From NCBI RefSeq assembly GCF_000219535.2, contig NZ_CP007806.1:626001-690000 (forward strand): a stretch of 64,000 nt of DNA, in the 5' to 3' direction. Positions within the stretch are counted from its first letter, which is position 1, and each line of letters starts with the position of its first letter. The DNA is from Brevibacillus laterosporus LMG 15441 (GTDB lineage: Bacteria; Bacillota; Bacilli; Brevibacillales; Brevibacillaceae). Of the stretch, positions 1 through 8,660 are shown piece by piece. The position numbers and the translations under genes were made by a program. The notes beneath the pieces were generated by a model. The model was not told the DNA's origin and made no database searches. It saw only the letters and a program-made list of their open reading frames with translations.

Positions 1-488
1 AAGCGGCAGAAAAGAATGAAATTTCCTATAATCAAATATTGCAAAATTACATCGGTTTGCAATTGAAAGAATCGAAAGACAATTCATTTACAGGCAATCA
101 TTTTATTGGAAACGTAACTCAGGCAGAGGCTCAAGGCAGTACAGATAACCTTTTGCAGATGAATTATTGGGACAGTGCTCAAAGCGTAGATTTGCAAGGG
201 GATGGTAAGAGCGATTTGTCCTACCGTATTAATCCATTTTTCTTTGCTTTAACAGATCAAGTAGAGGCATTCCAGATTTTCTTTCAATCACCGGGACTAT
301 TATTTTTAGAGAGCATGTTTGATGATCATTCTGGCGCATTTTTGCATGATCCACAGCCTTTGATGACGCCAATCGAGCAACAAAACCAAGCATCTACAAC
401 TCATTCGCCGATAATCCTTGTGATTAGTGCGATTATGTTTTTAGGAAGCATTTATTTTATCTACTTAATGGGGGTTCGTACAAAATGA
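1..488 (+). CDS. nosD: NosD C-terminal part (partial, runs off the window start)
   Basis: The reading frame is open from the first bases, so the gene begins upstream and only about the last 160 residues are present. NosD is a periplasm-facing right-handed beta-helix protein needed with NosF and NosY to mature the copper centre of nitrous oxide reductase. Visible here are the end of the beta-helix (pattern such as N-S-F-T-G-N near the start) and a C-terminal membrane segment (SPIILVISAIMFLGSIYFIY). The stop overlaps the start of nosL by 4 bases (ATGA), which indicates translational coupling. Assignment rests on the helix-like repeat plus the nosL-Y-F neighbours; nosZ is presumably upstream, outside the window. 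Confidence 0.85.
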   Translation, partial: AAEKNEISYNQILQNYIGLQLKESKDNSFTGNHFIGNVTQAEAQGSTDNLLQMNYWDSAQSVDLQGDGKSDLSYRINPFFFALTDQVEAFQIFFQSPGLLFLESMFDDHSGAFLHDPQPLMTPIEQQNQASTTHSPIILVISAIMFLGSIYFIYLMGVRTK

Positions 489-1150
489 AAAAAACACATA
501 TGATTTGGGCAAGCATTACATTGGTTTCCGCTTTAATGACAGGCTGTGGAGGACAGTCAGCACAGCCGGTGGCGATTAATGAAAGCGTTGATAAATGCGA
601 TATCTGCAACATGCAAATCGCTGATGATCATAATGCAACTGAAATCATTTTAAAGGATGGAAAAGCACTAAAATTTGATGACATCGGCGATCTGTTTGCT
701 TGGATTAAAAAGAACGGAACTGAAAAAATTGACGTGAAATTCGTGCGTGATTACCACACGAAAGAGTGGATGAATCTAAACGATGCTACTTTTGCTTACG
801 ATAAAGAATTTAAAACACCAATGGCTTACGGAGTGTACTCTTTTAAAGATAAGCAATCTGCGGAAGCGTTCGTAAAAGAACAAGGTAAAGGCCAAATCCT
901 GACAGCAGAGCAGCTTAACAGCCATAATTGGGAAATGAATATGGATCAAATGGAGCATCACGGTGATAAGAAGCATCATGGTGATATGGAGCATAAAGAG
1001 GGAGACAAGGCTGGCGAACATTCACAACAACATGATGCAGGTAAAGCTGAGGGGCATTCAACACAACAGCACGATGCAGGTAAAAGCGCAGGCGAACACA
1101 ATGGCTCTACTCCATCCACTGAAACACCAGCTAGTGGAGCAGGGCACTAG
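485..1150 (+). CDS. nosL: NosL copper lipoprotein with a His-rich tail
   Basis: NosL is an outer-face lipoprotein that binds Cu(I) and supplies copper to NosZ. A signal peptide ends in a lipobox with lipid Cys at residue 21 (LMTGC). The copper-site motif C38-D-I-C41-N-M43 matches the family Cys/Met site. The NosL core ends near residue 150. After it comes a roughly 70-residue hydrophilic tail very rich in His, Asp, Glu and Lys, containing repeats of the type QQHDAGK, which ordinary NosL proteins lack. The tail looks like an extra metal-binding or buffering extension; that is inference. It lies between nosD and nosY in one operon. Confidence 0.9.
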   Translation: MKKTHMIWASITLVSALMTGCGGQSAQPVAINESVDKCDICNMQIADDHNATEIILKDGKALKFDDIGDLFAWIKKNGTEKIDVKFVRDYHTKEWMNLNDATFAYDKEFKTPMAYGVYSFKDKQSAEAFVKEQGKGQILTAEQLNSHNWEMNMDQMEHHGDKKHHGDMEHKEGDKAGEHSQQHDAGKAEGHSTQQHDAGKSAGEHNGSTPSTETPASGAGH

Positions 1151-1205
1151 GACGATTTGTTAAAGCGCACTTGCCCGAGGGACTACAGATAGAGGAAGTG
1201 TTGAT

Positions 1206-2024
1206 ATGCAAGCTATCCATATCGCCAAGCGGGAAATACAGATTGGATTTCGCAATCCGTGGGCCTATTCATTCTTAGCCCTCTTCTCGCTATTTAGCCT
1301 AGCTTTGTTGTTGATTCAAGCCCAAGCCTACATGGAGGGGTATACCCATACGACAGGAGCTATGCTTAATTTAATCTTATATTTATTACCACTGATGACG
1401 TTGCTGCTTGGTTCCTTTTCTATTACTTCGGAAAAGGAAGAAGGAAGCTGGCAGTTACTTTCTACGTATCCGCTCTCTACATCCGCGTTTCTTGGTGGGA
1501 AATATCTGGGGCTAGCTGCTGTTTTAATTGCGATTATCAGTTTTGGATATGGCCTATCTGGATTGGTAGGAGCTTTGTTTGGCAAAGGCTTTACGCTTTC
1601 ACTGTTAGTGTTTTTCTTCCTTTTTTCTATCTTATTAATCTTGCTGTTTTTAGGGATTGCCGTATGGATCGGAACCTTCTGTCAGAATCGTTGGCAGGCT
1701 TTAACGGTTGGTGTTAGCATTTGGTTCTTGTTTATTTTAGCTTGGCCTACCCTATTGATCTCCGTTCTGGGCTGGTTGCCTTATCAAGCAATTAAGCCTG
1801 CGGTGCAAATTTTAACCATATTAAATCCAGCCGAATTAGTTCGTATTTTTATGGTTATTAAAATGGGGGGCGGCTCTATTTTTGGTCCCGAGTACTACCA
1901 ATGGGTAGACTGGTTAAAGACCAGTATGGGTACGACTTTGTTCGCTGTTTTTTGCCTGCTTTGGGTGGTATTGATGATGGCTGGATCTATCTTGGCCTGG
2001 GAAAGAAGGCGATACCGTGGGTAG
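1206..2024 (+). CDS. nosY: NosY-type ABC-2 permease
   Basis: A 272-residue membrane protein with about six hydrophobic segments, typical of ABC-2 type permeases. In nos operons NosY forms the membrane part of the NosDFY transporter thought to feed sulfur or copper maturation of N2O reductase. It contains the family SEKEEGSW segment near residue 78. The last 8 bases overlap the GTG start of the ATPase gene, so the two are translationally coupled. The identity as NosY comes mainly from position between nosL and nosF. Confidence 0.85.
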   Translation: MQAIHIAKREIQIGFRNPWAYSFLALFSLFSLALLLIQAQAYMEGYTHTTGAMLNLILYLLPLMTLLLGSFSITSEKEEGSWQLLSTYPLSTSAFLGGKYLGLAAVLIAIISFGYGLSGLVGALFGKGFTLSLLVFFFLFSILLILLFLGIAVWIGTFCQNRWQALTVGVSIWFLFILAWPTLLISVLGWLPYQAIKPAVQILTILNPAELVRIFMVIKMGGGSIFGPEYYQWVDWLKTSMGTTLFAVFCLLWVVLMMAGSILAWERRRYRG

Positions 2025-2829
2025 CAGATCTGAAGCAGTAAATAAAGTGGTAGATACGCATGATGTAAAATCTAGTGCATCGAAAAAGGAACGTTTACTT
2101 ATTAAGGGTGTGAGTAAACGAATCAAACAGCAAACATTAGTTGAACCATTTGAGCTTTCGATGGATGCTGGTGAGATCGTGGCATTATGTGGCGGCAATG
2201 GAGCGGGGAAGAGTACTATTTTACGGATGATCGTAGGCATTACACAGCCGTCTGAAGGTAACATTACTGTAAATGGCATGAGCTGGAAGGAAAATCGCAC
2301 TGAGTATTCTAACCAGATCGGCTATATGCCCGATCAGTTCAACTTCGGTAATGGACTGACAGCTTGGGAGACTTTACAATTTTATGCTTCCTTGCGTAAA
2401 ATTAATGTGACAAGAACCGAAGAAGTGCTCGAATTAGTTGGCCTTACGGATGTACAAGACAAACGTGTCAGCACGTTCTCAAAAGGAATGCAGCAGCGTT
2501 TGTTATTTGCGCAGGCTATATTGGCAAAGCCAGCCTTGGTGGTCTTAGACGAGCCTACCAACGGACTTGATCCTTATTGGATGGAAGAGTTTGTCCAGTT
2601 AGTTCAACAAATTAAGCGAGAAGGAAGTAGTGTTATTTTTTCTACGCATCAGCTTAATATTGCGGAACTGGCGTGTGATCGAGCTATCTTTTTACAAAAA
2701 GGACGCATTATACAGCAAGGAAGTGTAGAGCACTTTCAACAAAAATACGGAACTCTCGGTTTACAAGGAGCGTTCGCAGAAATCTTTCCATTTGGACAAC
2801 GTGCGGGGCAGGAGATAAAGCTAAGCTAG
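2017..2829 (+). CDS. nosF: NosF-type ABC transporter ATPase
   Basis: ABC ATPase partner of NosY. Walker A (GGNGAGKST) is near residue 66, the signature region is SKGMQQRL, and Walker B is LVVLDEPTNGLDP, followed by the switch His in STHQ. The start is GTG inside the end of nosY, preceded by a weak SD. There is a polar N-terminal extension of about 28 residues before the nucleotide-binding domain, so a later start cannot be excluded. Cytoplasmic; expected to energise NosDFY during N2O-reductase maturation. Confidence 0.87.
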   Translation: MGSRSEAVNKVVDTHDVKSSASKKERLLIKGVSKRIKQQTLVEPFELSMDAGEIVALCGGNGAGKSTILRMIVGITQPSEGNITVNGMSWKENRTEYSNQIGYMPDQFNFGNGLTAWETLQFYASLRKINVTRTEEVLELVGLTDVQDKRVSTFSKGMQQRLLFAQAILAKPALVVLDEPTNGLDPYWMEEFVQLVQQIKREGSSVIFSTHQLNIAELACDRAIFLQKGRIIQQGSVEHFQQKYGTLGLQGAFAEIFPFGQRAGQEIKLS

Positions 2830-2879
2830 TCACACTTTGCCAGCAAAAGAGTACTGAAGGGATGAAAGGGTTGAAAGTG

Positions 2880-3269
2880 ATGGGAAATCCCCAAAACAGG
2901 AAAGGAAGCCTGCTTTCCCTCTTCATTCTCATCCTATGCGTATTAGCGCTAGTTGGGTGTGAACCAAGAGGGCCTAAACCAGATATAACAGCAGAATTTA
3001 GCAGTGAACCAGCACCTCCTAAGGTAGGAGAGCAAACGATTTTAACTGCCAAATTGGGTGGGCTGGAGAATTATGATGAGGTGTATGTCGATATCGAATT
3101 AAAATTGGAGGGGCAACGTACACGCGAGCTAGTGAAAGCTAAGCAGGGAGAGAAGGCGGTATATGCGGCCAAGCAAAAGTTCTCTAAACCTGGCACGTAC
3201 GATGTGACTGTCCATGTCTATACACCCCAACTGCACGAAACAGTCATGAAGAAGATTACAGTGGAATAA
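2880..3269 (+). CDS. YtkA/FixH-like lipoprotein at the end of the nos operon
   Basis: About 129 residues with a membrane signal ending in a lipobox (LALVGC), then a small beta-rich domain resembling the YtkA-like family (alternating strands, PGTYDVTVHV near the end). I chose ATG 2880 because an AAAGGG element lies 9 bases upstream; an ATG at 2862 is also in frame but has no spaced SD. It follows nosF by about 50 bases and precedes a terminator, so it is probably the last gene of the nos operon. YtkA-like domains occur beside copper and respiratory maturation genes; the precise role is unknown. Confidence 0.7.
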   Translation: MGNPQNRKGSLLSLFILILCVLALVGCEPRGPKPDITAEFSSEPAPPKVGEQTILTAKLGGLENYDEVYVDIELKLEGQRTRELVKAKQGEKAVYAAKQKFSKPGTYDVTVHVYTPQLHETVMKKITVE

Positions 3270-3313
3270 GACTGACAGTGTTAGAAGGAAATCAAGAATA
3301 GAGATAAAGGGAG

Positions 3314-3346
3314 AAGGGAAGGCGATGGTAGCCCTCCCTTTTTTAT
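3314..3346 (+). terminator. Terminator of the nos operon
   Basis: A 10-bp stem with one mismatch (AAGGGAAGGC against GCCCTCCCTT), a short loop and a T run follow the YtkA-like gene. It lies between convergent genes. Confidence 0.8.
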
Positions 3347-3370
3347 TGCTGAAAGATTACAGAATTACAA

Positions 3371-3934
3371 CTAATATGTTTTAACAGTTGGGGCCTGATA
3401 CGTTTCAAACTTATCCAGTAAAGCCTTGGCATCTGAATCCACGATGCTCATGGAGCGATATTTTGCCTGTAAGAACTGCTCTGTTACCATGTGGTCAAAT
3501 AGAGCGAGTAGCGGATCATAGTAGTGATTAATATTGAGAAGACCCAGAGGCTTTTGATGGATTCCAATTTGGGCCCAAGTAAAGATCTCGAAAAATTCCT
3601 CTAACGTACCAGGACCCCCTGGTAACGCAATAAATCCATCTGCTAGTTCTGCCATTTTGGCTTTTCTCTCATGCATGGATTCCACAATGAAAAGCTTTGT
3701 TACATGCTGATGAGAGATTTCCCGTTCTATGAGCAACTTAGGCATGACGCCGATTACCTCGCCGCCCTCCTCTAACACTGTGTCAGCGACTGTGCCCATA
3801 ATTCCAACGCTTGCCCCGCCGTAAACCAATGAAATGCCTCGTTTAGCCAATTCTTTGCCTAATTGGACAGCCCCTTCCCGATAAGCCGATGGTGCTCCAT
3901 TACTTGAACCACAGAAAACAGCTAGACGTTTCAA
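3371..3934 (-). CDS. LOG-family nucleotide 5'-monophosphate nucleosidase
   Basis: LOG (Lonely Guy) family protein of 187 residues, formerly annotated as lysine decarboxylase-like. These enzymes hydrolyse the N-glycosidic bond of (cytokinin) nucleoside 5'-monophosphates. The diagnostic PGGPGTLEE motif is at residues 105-113, preceded by SMHERKAKM, and a Rossmann start (AVFCGSS) is at the N-terminus. The start is placed at TTG 3934: a GGAGGT sits 7 bases upstream, whereas an in-frame ATG five codons earlier itself contributes part of that SD. It resembles B. subtilis YvdD. Confidence 0.88.
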   Translation of the reverse strand: MKRLAVFCGSSNGAPSAYREGAVQLGKELAKRGISLVYGGASVGIMGTVADTVLEEGGEVIGVMPKLLIEREISHQHVTKLFIVESMHERKAKMAELADGFIALPGGPGTLEEFFEIFTWAQIGIHQKPLGLLNINHYYDPLLALFDHMVTEQFLQAKYRSMSIVDSDAKALLDKFETYQAPTVKTY

Positions 3935-4047
3935 TGCAAGTACCTCCATTCAGTTCGTACCAATTGTGTAGGGTTGTATTGTCATGTAACATTATATAGA
4001 ATTTTTAGATAAACGTAAGCAATCGTTTGAGTAAGGAGGCTGCTAAA

Positions 4048-4377
4048 TTGAACATCGTAGAATTTCAAAAATGGGTCAAGGATTATTATGAACAAAGAGG
4101 ATGGTCGGAGTTAGATATTTTTATTCGCATCGGTTTTCTGGCAGAAGAAATGGGCGAGGTAGCAAGGGCGATCAGAGCTCTGGAAATTGGGAGAGATCGG
4201 CCGGATGAAAAGATAGGAACCATAATAGAAAAAAAACAAGAGTTAACAGAAGAACTAGGGGATGTGCTTGGGAACCTCATCGTCATTGCGAACAAGTATG
4301 ATATTGCCCTTGAAGATATTTTTCAATCTCATCGTGAGAAACTGCAAAAACGTTATGCACAGCATGAGAAATCCTAA
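4048..4377 (+). CDS. MazG-like nucleotide pyrophosphohydrolase
   Basis: A 109-residue protein with the MazG-type EExxE...ExxD pattern: LAEEMGEVARAI in the first half and ELTEELGDVLGNLIVIAN in the second. Such enzymes hydrolyse non-canonical or excess (d)NTPs to monophosphates using Mg2+ held by these acidic residues. The start is TTG 4048 because AGGAGG lies 8 bases upstream; an earlier in-frame TTG (4027) has no SD. It is monocistronic, divergent from the LOG gene and followed by a terminator hairpin. Confidence 0.82.
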   Translation: MNIVEFQKWVKDYYEQRGWSELDIFIRIGFLAEEMGEVARAIRALEIGRDRPDEKIGTIIEKKQELTEELGDVLGNLIVIANKYDIALEDIFQSHREKLQKRYAQHEKS

Positions 4378-4397
4378 GCTTATTTTCCGCTACATTT

Positions 4398-4438
4398 TAG
4401 GCTTGCTAGCTCCTATGGGCTGGTAAAGCCTATTTTTT
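4398..4438 (+). terminator. Terminator after the MazG-like gene
   Basis: TAGGCTT pairs with AAGCCTA and is followed by seven T residues. Confidence 0.7.
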
Positions 4439-4581
4439 TAATCCGCCTTCATGCTATCTTATCCTACCTTTTATCTTTTATCTAAAAAAGATACCTCAGT
4501 TGTTAAGAAAGTAAATTATGCTGGGTGTAGTGATTTATTTCACATTAAATCTACTAGATGTCAACTATAATACAACTAGAT

Positions 4582-4596
4582 TGATAATGATTATCG
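4582..4596 (+). promoter_or_regulatory. Fur box upstream of feoAB
   Basis: TGATAATGATTATCG fits the 7-1-7 Fur consensus (TGATAATNATTATCA) with one mismatch. It lies about 60 bases upstream of feoA, so iron-dependent repression of ferrous iron uptake is expected. Confidence 0.85.
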
Positions 4597-4653
4597 TTTC
4601 GGATTGAAATACAGCTTTATAGGAACACAGCTTTAAGAACGAGGTGATAGGTA

Positions 4654-4881
4654 ATGGTACTAGCAGATGTTAAAGCGGGGATTTCCGCTAGAATCGTAGA
4701 TATTACTCAAGTGAGCGCTCTAGTGAGGCGGCGCTTAATCGATTTGGACATTATGGAAGGAACGGTTGTCCGCATAAAAAAAATACTGCCATTTGGCGGT
4801 CCATATACATTGGAAGCAGGAGGTCAAATTATCGGGATTAGACGAAATGAAGCCAAACAGATAAAGGTCGTGTGTGAATGA
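4654..4881 (+). CDS. feoA: FeoA, SH3-like ferrous iron transport accessory protein
   Basis: A small cytoplasmic protein of 75 residues with the FeoA SH3-like fold, showing RRRLIDLDIMEGT and a C-terminal GIRRNEAKQIKV segment. FeoA supports the GTP-dependent Fe(II) transporter FeoB. It is preceded by GAGGTGATAGG and a Fur box, and its stop overlaps the feoB start (ATGA overlap), so the pair is coupled. Confidence 0.93.
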   Translation: MVLADVKAGISARIVDITQVSALVRRRLIDLDIMEGTVVRIKKILPFGGPYTLEAGGQIIGIRRNEAKQIKVVCE

Positions 4882-6896
4882 TTACGATTGCTCTTGCAGG
4901 TAACCCAAATACGGGGAAGACCACACTATTTAACATCCTGACCGGCTCATATGAATACGTAGGAAACTGGCCCGGTGTAACTGTTGAGAAAAAGATAGGC
5001 TTGCTCCGTAACAAACAAGGTCGGCTGATTGATTTACCAGGAATCTATTCATTGAATCCTCTGTCCAAGGACGAGGGTGTGGCCACTCAATATTTAATAG
5101 ATCACCATCCGGACGTGCTTTTAAATATTGTAGATGCCTCGCAATTAGAACGGAATCTGTATTTAACCGTACAGCTATTGGAATACGGAGCACCCATGGT
5201 GATTGGACTAAATATGACAGATGTTGCAAAAGCTAGAGGCTTTGCCATTGATGAGACAAAGCTAGCTGAGAAGCTCCAATGCTCTGTCCTGCCGATTGTT
5301 GCCCGTACAGGGGCTGGATGCCAGCAGCTAGCTGATAGCTTTAGTCAAGTAGTCCAAAAGCCAAATCGTCCGTTTCATGTAAATTATGGAGAAGTACTTG
5401 AGGAAACAATCACTACGCTTGTGGAATTATTGCCGGCAAGCTTGGAACAGCTACCTCCGAAACGTTGGTTAGCTCTGCAATTTTTAGAAGGCAACCAATT
5501 AGTGTCTGATTTGTTGGAGAAATATGTATCAAGAGCCCGATTAGAAGAGATTTACAAGCAAGCGGAAGCGAACATCAAAAAAATGGAGAGTTTCCAAAAC
5601 TGTACACTCCAGCAATATATACGCAAAGTGCGCAGTACCCTTATTCATGACATGATCTCTAGTTGCAGGGAGCAGGTAAGACAGGTGGAGAAAACCTGGA
5701 CGGATCGCATTGACTCCTTTTTAACACATAAATTTTTAGGCTTGCCTATCTTTTTATTGTTTATGTATCTCACCTTTAAATTAACATTTGAATGGATTGG
5801 GGCGCCGATATCTGATGCCTTCGATGATTTCCTGGGAGGGCCATTTACAGATTGGCTGCGAGCTACCTTGGAGAGAGTCGGAGTTTCTGAATTCTTGCAA
5901 GCGGCTCTACTAGATGGTGTTGTTGCCGGAGTCGGAGGCGTGCTTGTTTTTATTCCGCAGATTTTTGTATTATTTTTCCTTATCTCCCTTATCGAGGACT
6001 CTGGCTATATGGCACGGGTTGCCATGGTCATGGATAAAATTATGGAGATGATTGGGTTAAACGGAAAAGCTTTTATTCCCATGATTATCGGTTTTGGCTG
6101 TAATGTACCGGGAGTCATGGCGGCGCGTTCAATTGAACAGCCCAAGGAACGACTTTTAACCATTTTGTTAACACCTCTTATGTCGTGTTCGGCTCGCTTA
6201 CCGATCTATAGTTTATTTGTTGGAACGTTCTTTGCAGCTAATCAAGCCACTATTGTCTTGTCTATCTATGTATTAGGTATTGTTTTATCGCTCTTATTAG
6301 CAAAATTATTTTCTTCTACTGTATTAAAGCAGGAAGGCTCTATGTTTATTATTGAGTTGCCTCCTTATCGAATACCACAAGGACGTACCTTATTTCGTAG
6401 CACGTGGGAAAAAGGAAAGGGATTCATCCGAAAAGCGGGAACCTTCATTTTTGGAGGCTCGATTGTCATTTGGTTCTTGAGCTATGCTGGTCCAGCAGGG
6501 CTTGATGTAGAGCTTAACGATAGCTTCCTTGCGATGATTGGCGGAGGATTGGCGCCACTGCTGATACCGCTTGGCTTTGGAACGTGGCAAGCGGGGGCTG
6601 CCCTCATTACGGGCTTCTTAGCAAAAGAAGTAGTAGTGTCTACGATGAATATTATTTATGCAGCACCAGATGATCATACACTACAGGCTGTCATTCAAAC
6701 ACATTACTCCTCTTTAAGCGCTTATAGCTTTATGGTTTTCGTTCTCTTGTATGTTCCATGCTTGGCAACAGTAGCTGTGATTAAAAAGGAAACAGGTTCT
6801 ACTAAATGGACATGGTTCTCTGTGCTTTATGGACTTGGTATTGCCTATGTAGTATCGTTCATTATCTATCAGGTAGGGACATTGCTCGGATTTTAG
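4878..6896 (+). CDS. feoB: FeoB ferrous iron transporter
   Basis: A 672-residue inner-membrane Fe(II) transporter, full length for the family. The N-terminal G domain has G1 GNPNTGKTTLFN (residues 8-19), the DLPG element with switch region, and NMTD as the base-specificity motif. The helical GDI-like region follows, then roughly eight or more membrane segments from residue about 285, with paired Gate motifs around SLIEDSGYMARVA and the GFGCNVPG motif that carries a conserved Cys. Fur control is expected from the upstream box. Confidence 0.96.
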   Translation: MITIALAGNPNTGKTTLFNILTGSYEYVGNWPGVTVEKKIGLLRNKQGRLIDLPGIYSLNPLSKDEGVATQYLIDHHPDVLLNIVDASQLERNLYLTVQLLEYGAPMVIGLNMTDVAKARGFAIDETKLAEKLQCSVLPIVARTGAGCQQLADSFSQVVQKPNRPFHVNYGEVLEETITTLVELLPASLEQLPPKRWLALQFLEGNQLVSDLLEKYVSRARLEEIYKQAEANIKKMESFQNCTLQQYIRKVRSTLIHDMISSCREQVRQVEKTWTDRIDSFLTHKFLGLPIFLLFMYLTFKLTFEWIGAPISDAFDDFLGGPFTDWLRATLERVGVSEFLQAALLDGVVAGVGGVLVFIPQIFVLFFLISLIEDSGYMARVAMVMDKIMEMIGLNGKAFIPMIIGFGCNVPGVMAARSIEQPKERLLTILLTPLMSCSARLPIYSLFVGTFFAANQATIVLSIYVLGIVLSLLLAKLFSSTVLKQEGSMFIIELPPYRIPQGRTLFRSTWEKGKGFIRKAGTFIFGGSIVIWFLSYAGPAGLDVELNDSFLAMIGGGLAPLLIPLGFGTWQAGAALITGFLAKEVVVSTMNIIYAAPDDHTLQAVIQTHYSSLSAYSFMVFVLLYVPCLATVAVIKKETGSTKWTWFSVLYGLGIAYVVSFIIYQVGTLLGF

Positions 6897-6927
6897 ATAA
6901 TGAAAGAAGCCACAGAAGGGATGGACA

Positions 6928-7113
6928 ATGATGCTTAACATGATACTTAATATTGTGATTGGAACGTTCATTTTTGGTTATGCAGCGTGGACCTTGTGGC
7001 GATATGTTCAGAAGAGTAAAAAGGGGAAATGTGCTGGATGCAGTCAGGAGAAAAAATGCTCATCCGCATGCTGTTCGCCTGATTCAACCCAACAGAAGCA
7101 TATTCCAAGATAG
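6928..7113 (+). CDS. FeoB-associated Cys-rich membrane protein
   Basis: A 61-residue protein with one N-terminal membrane helix and a cytoplasmic tail holding C-A-G-C and clustered C...CC cysteines. This is the pattern of FeoB-associated Cys-rich proteins found after feoB in Gram-positive bacteria, possibly replacing FeoC. It lies 31 bases after feoB and before a strong terminator, so it is the third gene of the operon. The metal-binding role of the Cys cluster is inferred. Confidence 0.82.
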   Translation: MMLNMILNIVIGTFIFGYAAWTLWRYVQKSKKGKCAGCSQEKKCSSACCSPDSTQQKHIPR

Positions 7114-7141
7114 ATCATAAAAAATTTGATGATTTTATAGA

Positions 7142-7192
7142 AAAAAGCTGGAAGCTCATTACAAGGAGCCCAGCTTTTTGTTGTTTTTATTA
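7142..7192 (+). terminator. Terminator of the feo operon
   Basis: AAAAGCTGG pairs with CCAGCTTTT; an inner GCTC/GAGC extends the stem. A T-rich run follows. Confidence 0.85.
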
Positions 7193-7213
7193 TTCTATTT
7201 CTCAGAAAAATAT

Positions 7214-7241
7214 TTCACTAGTTACTATATTTTGCCGATAT
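7214..7241 (+). promoter_or_regulatory. Sigma-D-like promoter of the HD-GYP gene
   Basis: GCCGATAT (7234-7241) is identical to the B. subtilis sigma-D -10 consensus. TTCAC ends 15 bases upstream where a TAAA-like -35 is expected; the -35 is weak. It sits about 36 bases before the start codon. A matching arrangement occurs upstream of the Ig-like protein at 29206-29233. Confidence 0.6.
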
Positions 7242-7277
7242 TTGTAAAGAGGATACAAAAAAGGGGGGGAAAGGGCG

Positions 7278-8345
7278 TTGGTTCAAGTACATATGGATCT
7301 TAGTTTAGAGGGAAGAGTGCTGGCGGAGGATATCTATAACGCATATGGTGTGCTTCTTTTATCCAAAGGCACCGTGTTAACCTCCAAAGAAATCGCTAAA
7401 TTAAAAGGAAATGGCTTTCAGTCGGTTAACGTAAAAGAGATCCCTCACAATCAAGAGGACGATCGTTACCTACGTAAGCAATTTCAGCAAATTTCGGCTA
7501 ATAATCACTTGGTTGAAACCTATATGAATGCCACGCAAACCTTAAAGAGCTTATATACCTCTGTTACACACCAGTACATGCCGCCCATCCATGAATTTGA
7601 ACAACTATATGAAACATTACGTGACCAAGTGATAAGCCAAAGGGATTTGTTTCGCTCATTGTATCTACTAGAAGGGTCAGAAAATTACACGTATCGACAT
7701 TCTATTAATGTTGGCATTTTATCGGCTATCATTGCTAATCTGGTCGGCATGCCCCAAGAAGAAGTAGAGATGATGGGGGTTGCTGGTTTATTACATGATA
7801 TTGGGAAAATGCTGGTACCGTCAAAAATCGTAATGAAGCCAGATCGGCTGACGGAGGACGAATTTGAAATCATGAAGCTTCACACGGTGTACGGGCATGA
7901 TTTATTCCAGAAATCCGGGGAATTTCCTGACGTTTTTGCCCAAATTGCTCTGCTGCACCATGAAAGAATGGATGGCAGTGGATATCCTGAGCAACGTATA
8001 GGCGATGAAATCCCCTTATCCTGTCAGATCGTAGCCATCGCTGATATGTTTGACGCAATTTGCTCTGATCGAATTTATAAAGAACGTACATCACCGTTTG
8101 AAGCAGCCCAATTACTATGGAACGATGCATGCATAGGAAAATTAAATCCCAAAATTGTCTCTACCTTTATGCAGTCGATTATCTCGATGTATATCGGAAG
8201 TCGTGCCCTGCTTAGTAATGGTGACGAGGTAGAAATTGTCCTCATAAATGCAGACGAGCCCATGCGACCACTAGTGCGGAAAGGAACAGAATATTTCGAT
8301 TTGAGAAACAAGCGAGATCTACATTTACAAAAAATGATTTTGTAA
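7278..8345 (+). CDS. HD-GYP domain c-di-GMP phosphodiesterase
   Basis: A 355-residue soluble protein. An N-terminal region of about 120 residues without a recognised sensor domain precedes an HD-GYP domain with LLHDIGKM near residue 171 and HHERMDGSGYP near residue 226, which carry the metal-binding His/Asp and the GYP signature. HD-GYP proteins hydrolyse cyclic di-GMP, usually favouring motility over biofilm. A TTG start follows a purine-rich SD. The sigma-D-like -10 just upstream and the motAB genes 4 kb away suit a motility role. Confidence 0.9.
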   Translation: MVQVHMDLSLEGRVLAEDIYNAYGVLLLSKGTVLTSKEIAKLKGNGFQSVNVKEIPHNQEDDRYLRKQFQQISANNHLVETYMNATQTLKSLYTSVTHQYMPPIHEFEQLYETLRDQVISQRDLFRSLYLLEGSENYTYRHSINVGILSAIIANLVGMPQEEVEMMGVAGLLHDIGKMLVPSKIVMKPDRLTEDEFEIMKLHTVYGHDLFQKSGEFPDVFAQIALLHHERMDGSGYPEQRIGDEIPLSCQIVAIADMFDAICSDRIYKERTSPFEAAQLLWNDACIGKLNPKIVSTFMQSIISMYIGSRALLSNGDEVEIVLINADEPMRPLVRKGTEYFDLRNKRDLHLQKMIL

Positions 8346-8660
8346 GTGGGAATCTTCCATCATCGAAAAATCCTAAACCGAATGAAGACCCGTCTGCTTG
8401 TTCAGGAGTCGGGTTTTTTGCTGGAGGTAACAGCGGATGAATCAGCGTTCATCCATAATGATTAACAATAAAAAGAGCGCAATACGTGTGATATCCAGCG
8501 TGCAGACGAATCGAGAAAGCTTGTCGTACTGCGCATACGCTTCTCAATACGCTAGCCCAAAATAATAGCAATATGACGATTGCTTTCATATATTTTACCA
8601 AGGGAAACACTGTTGTCGTTACCTAAAAAAACTGGTTTATTCCAAAAAGGAGTGTTCACA
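8346..8660. other. Intergenic region between HD-GYP gene and small ORF
   Basis: About 315 bases. It starts with the terminator at 8387-8419. I see no coding potential with an SD in the remainder; the promoter of the small gene at 8661 should lie here but no clear -35/-10 pair stands out. Confidence 0.5.
8387..8419 (+). terminator. Terminator after the HD-GYP gene
   Basis: GACCCG pairs with CGGGTT across a 17-base loop that contains a further CTG/CAG pairing; six T residues follow. Confidence 0.7.
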
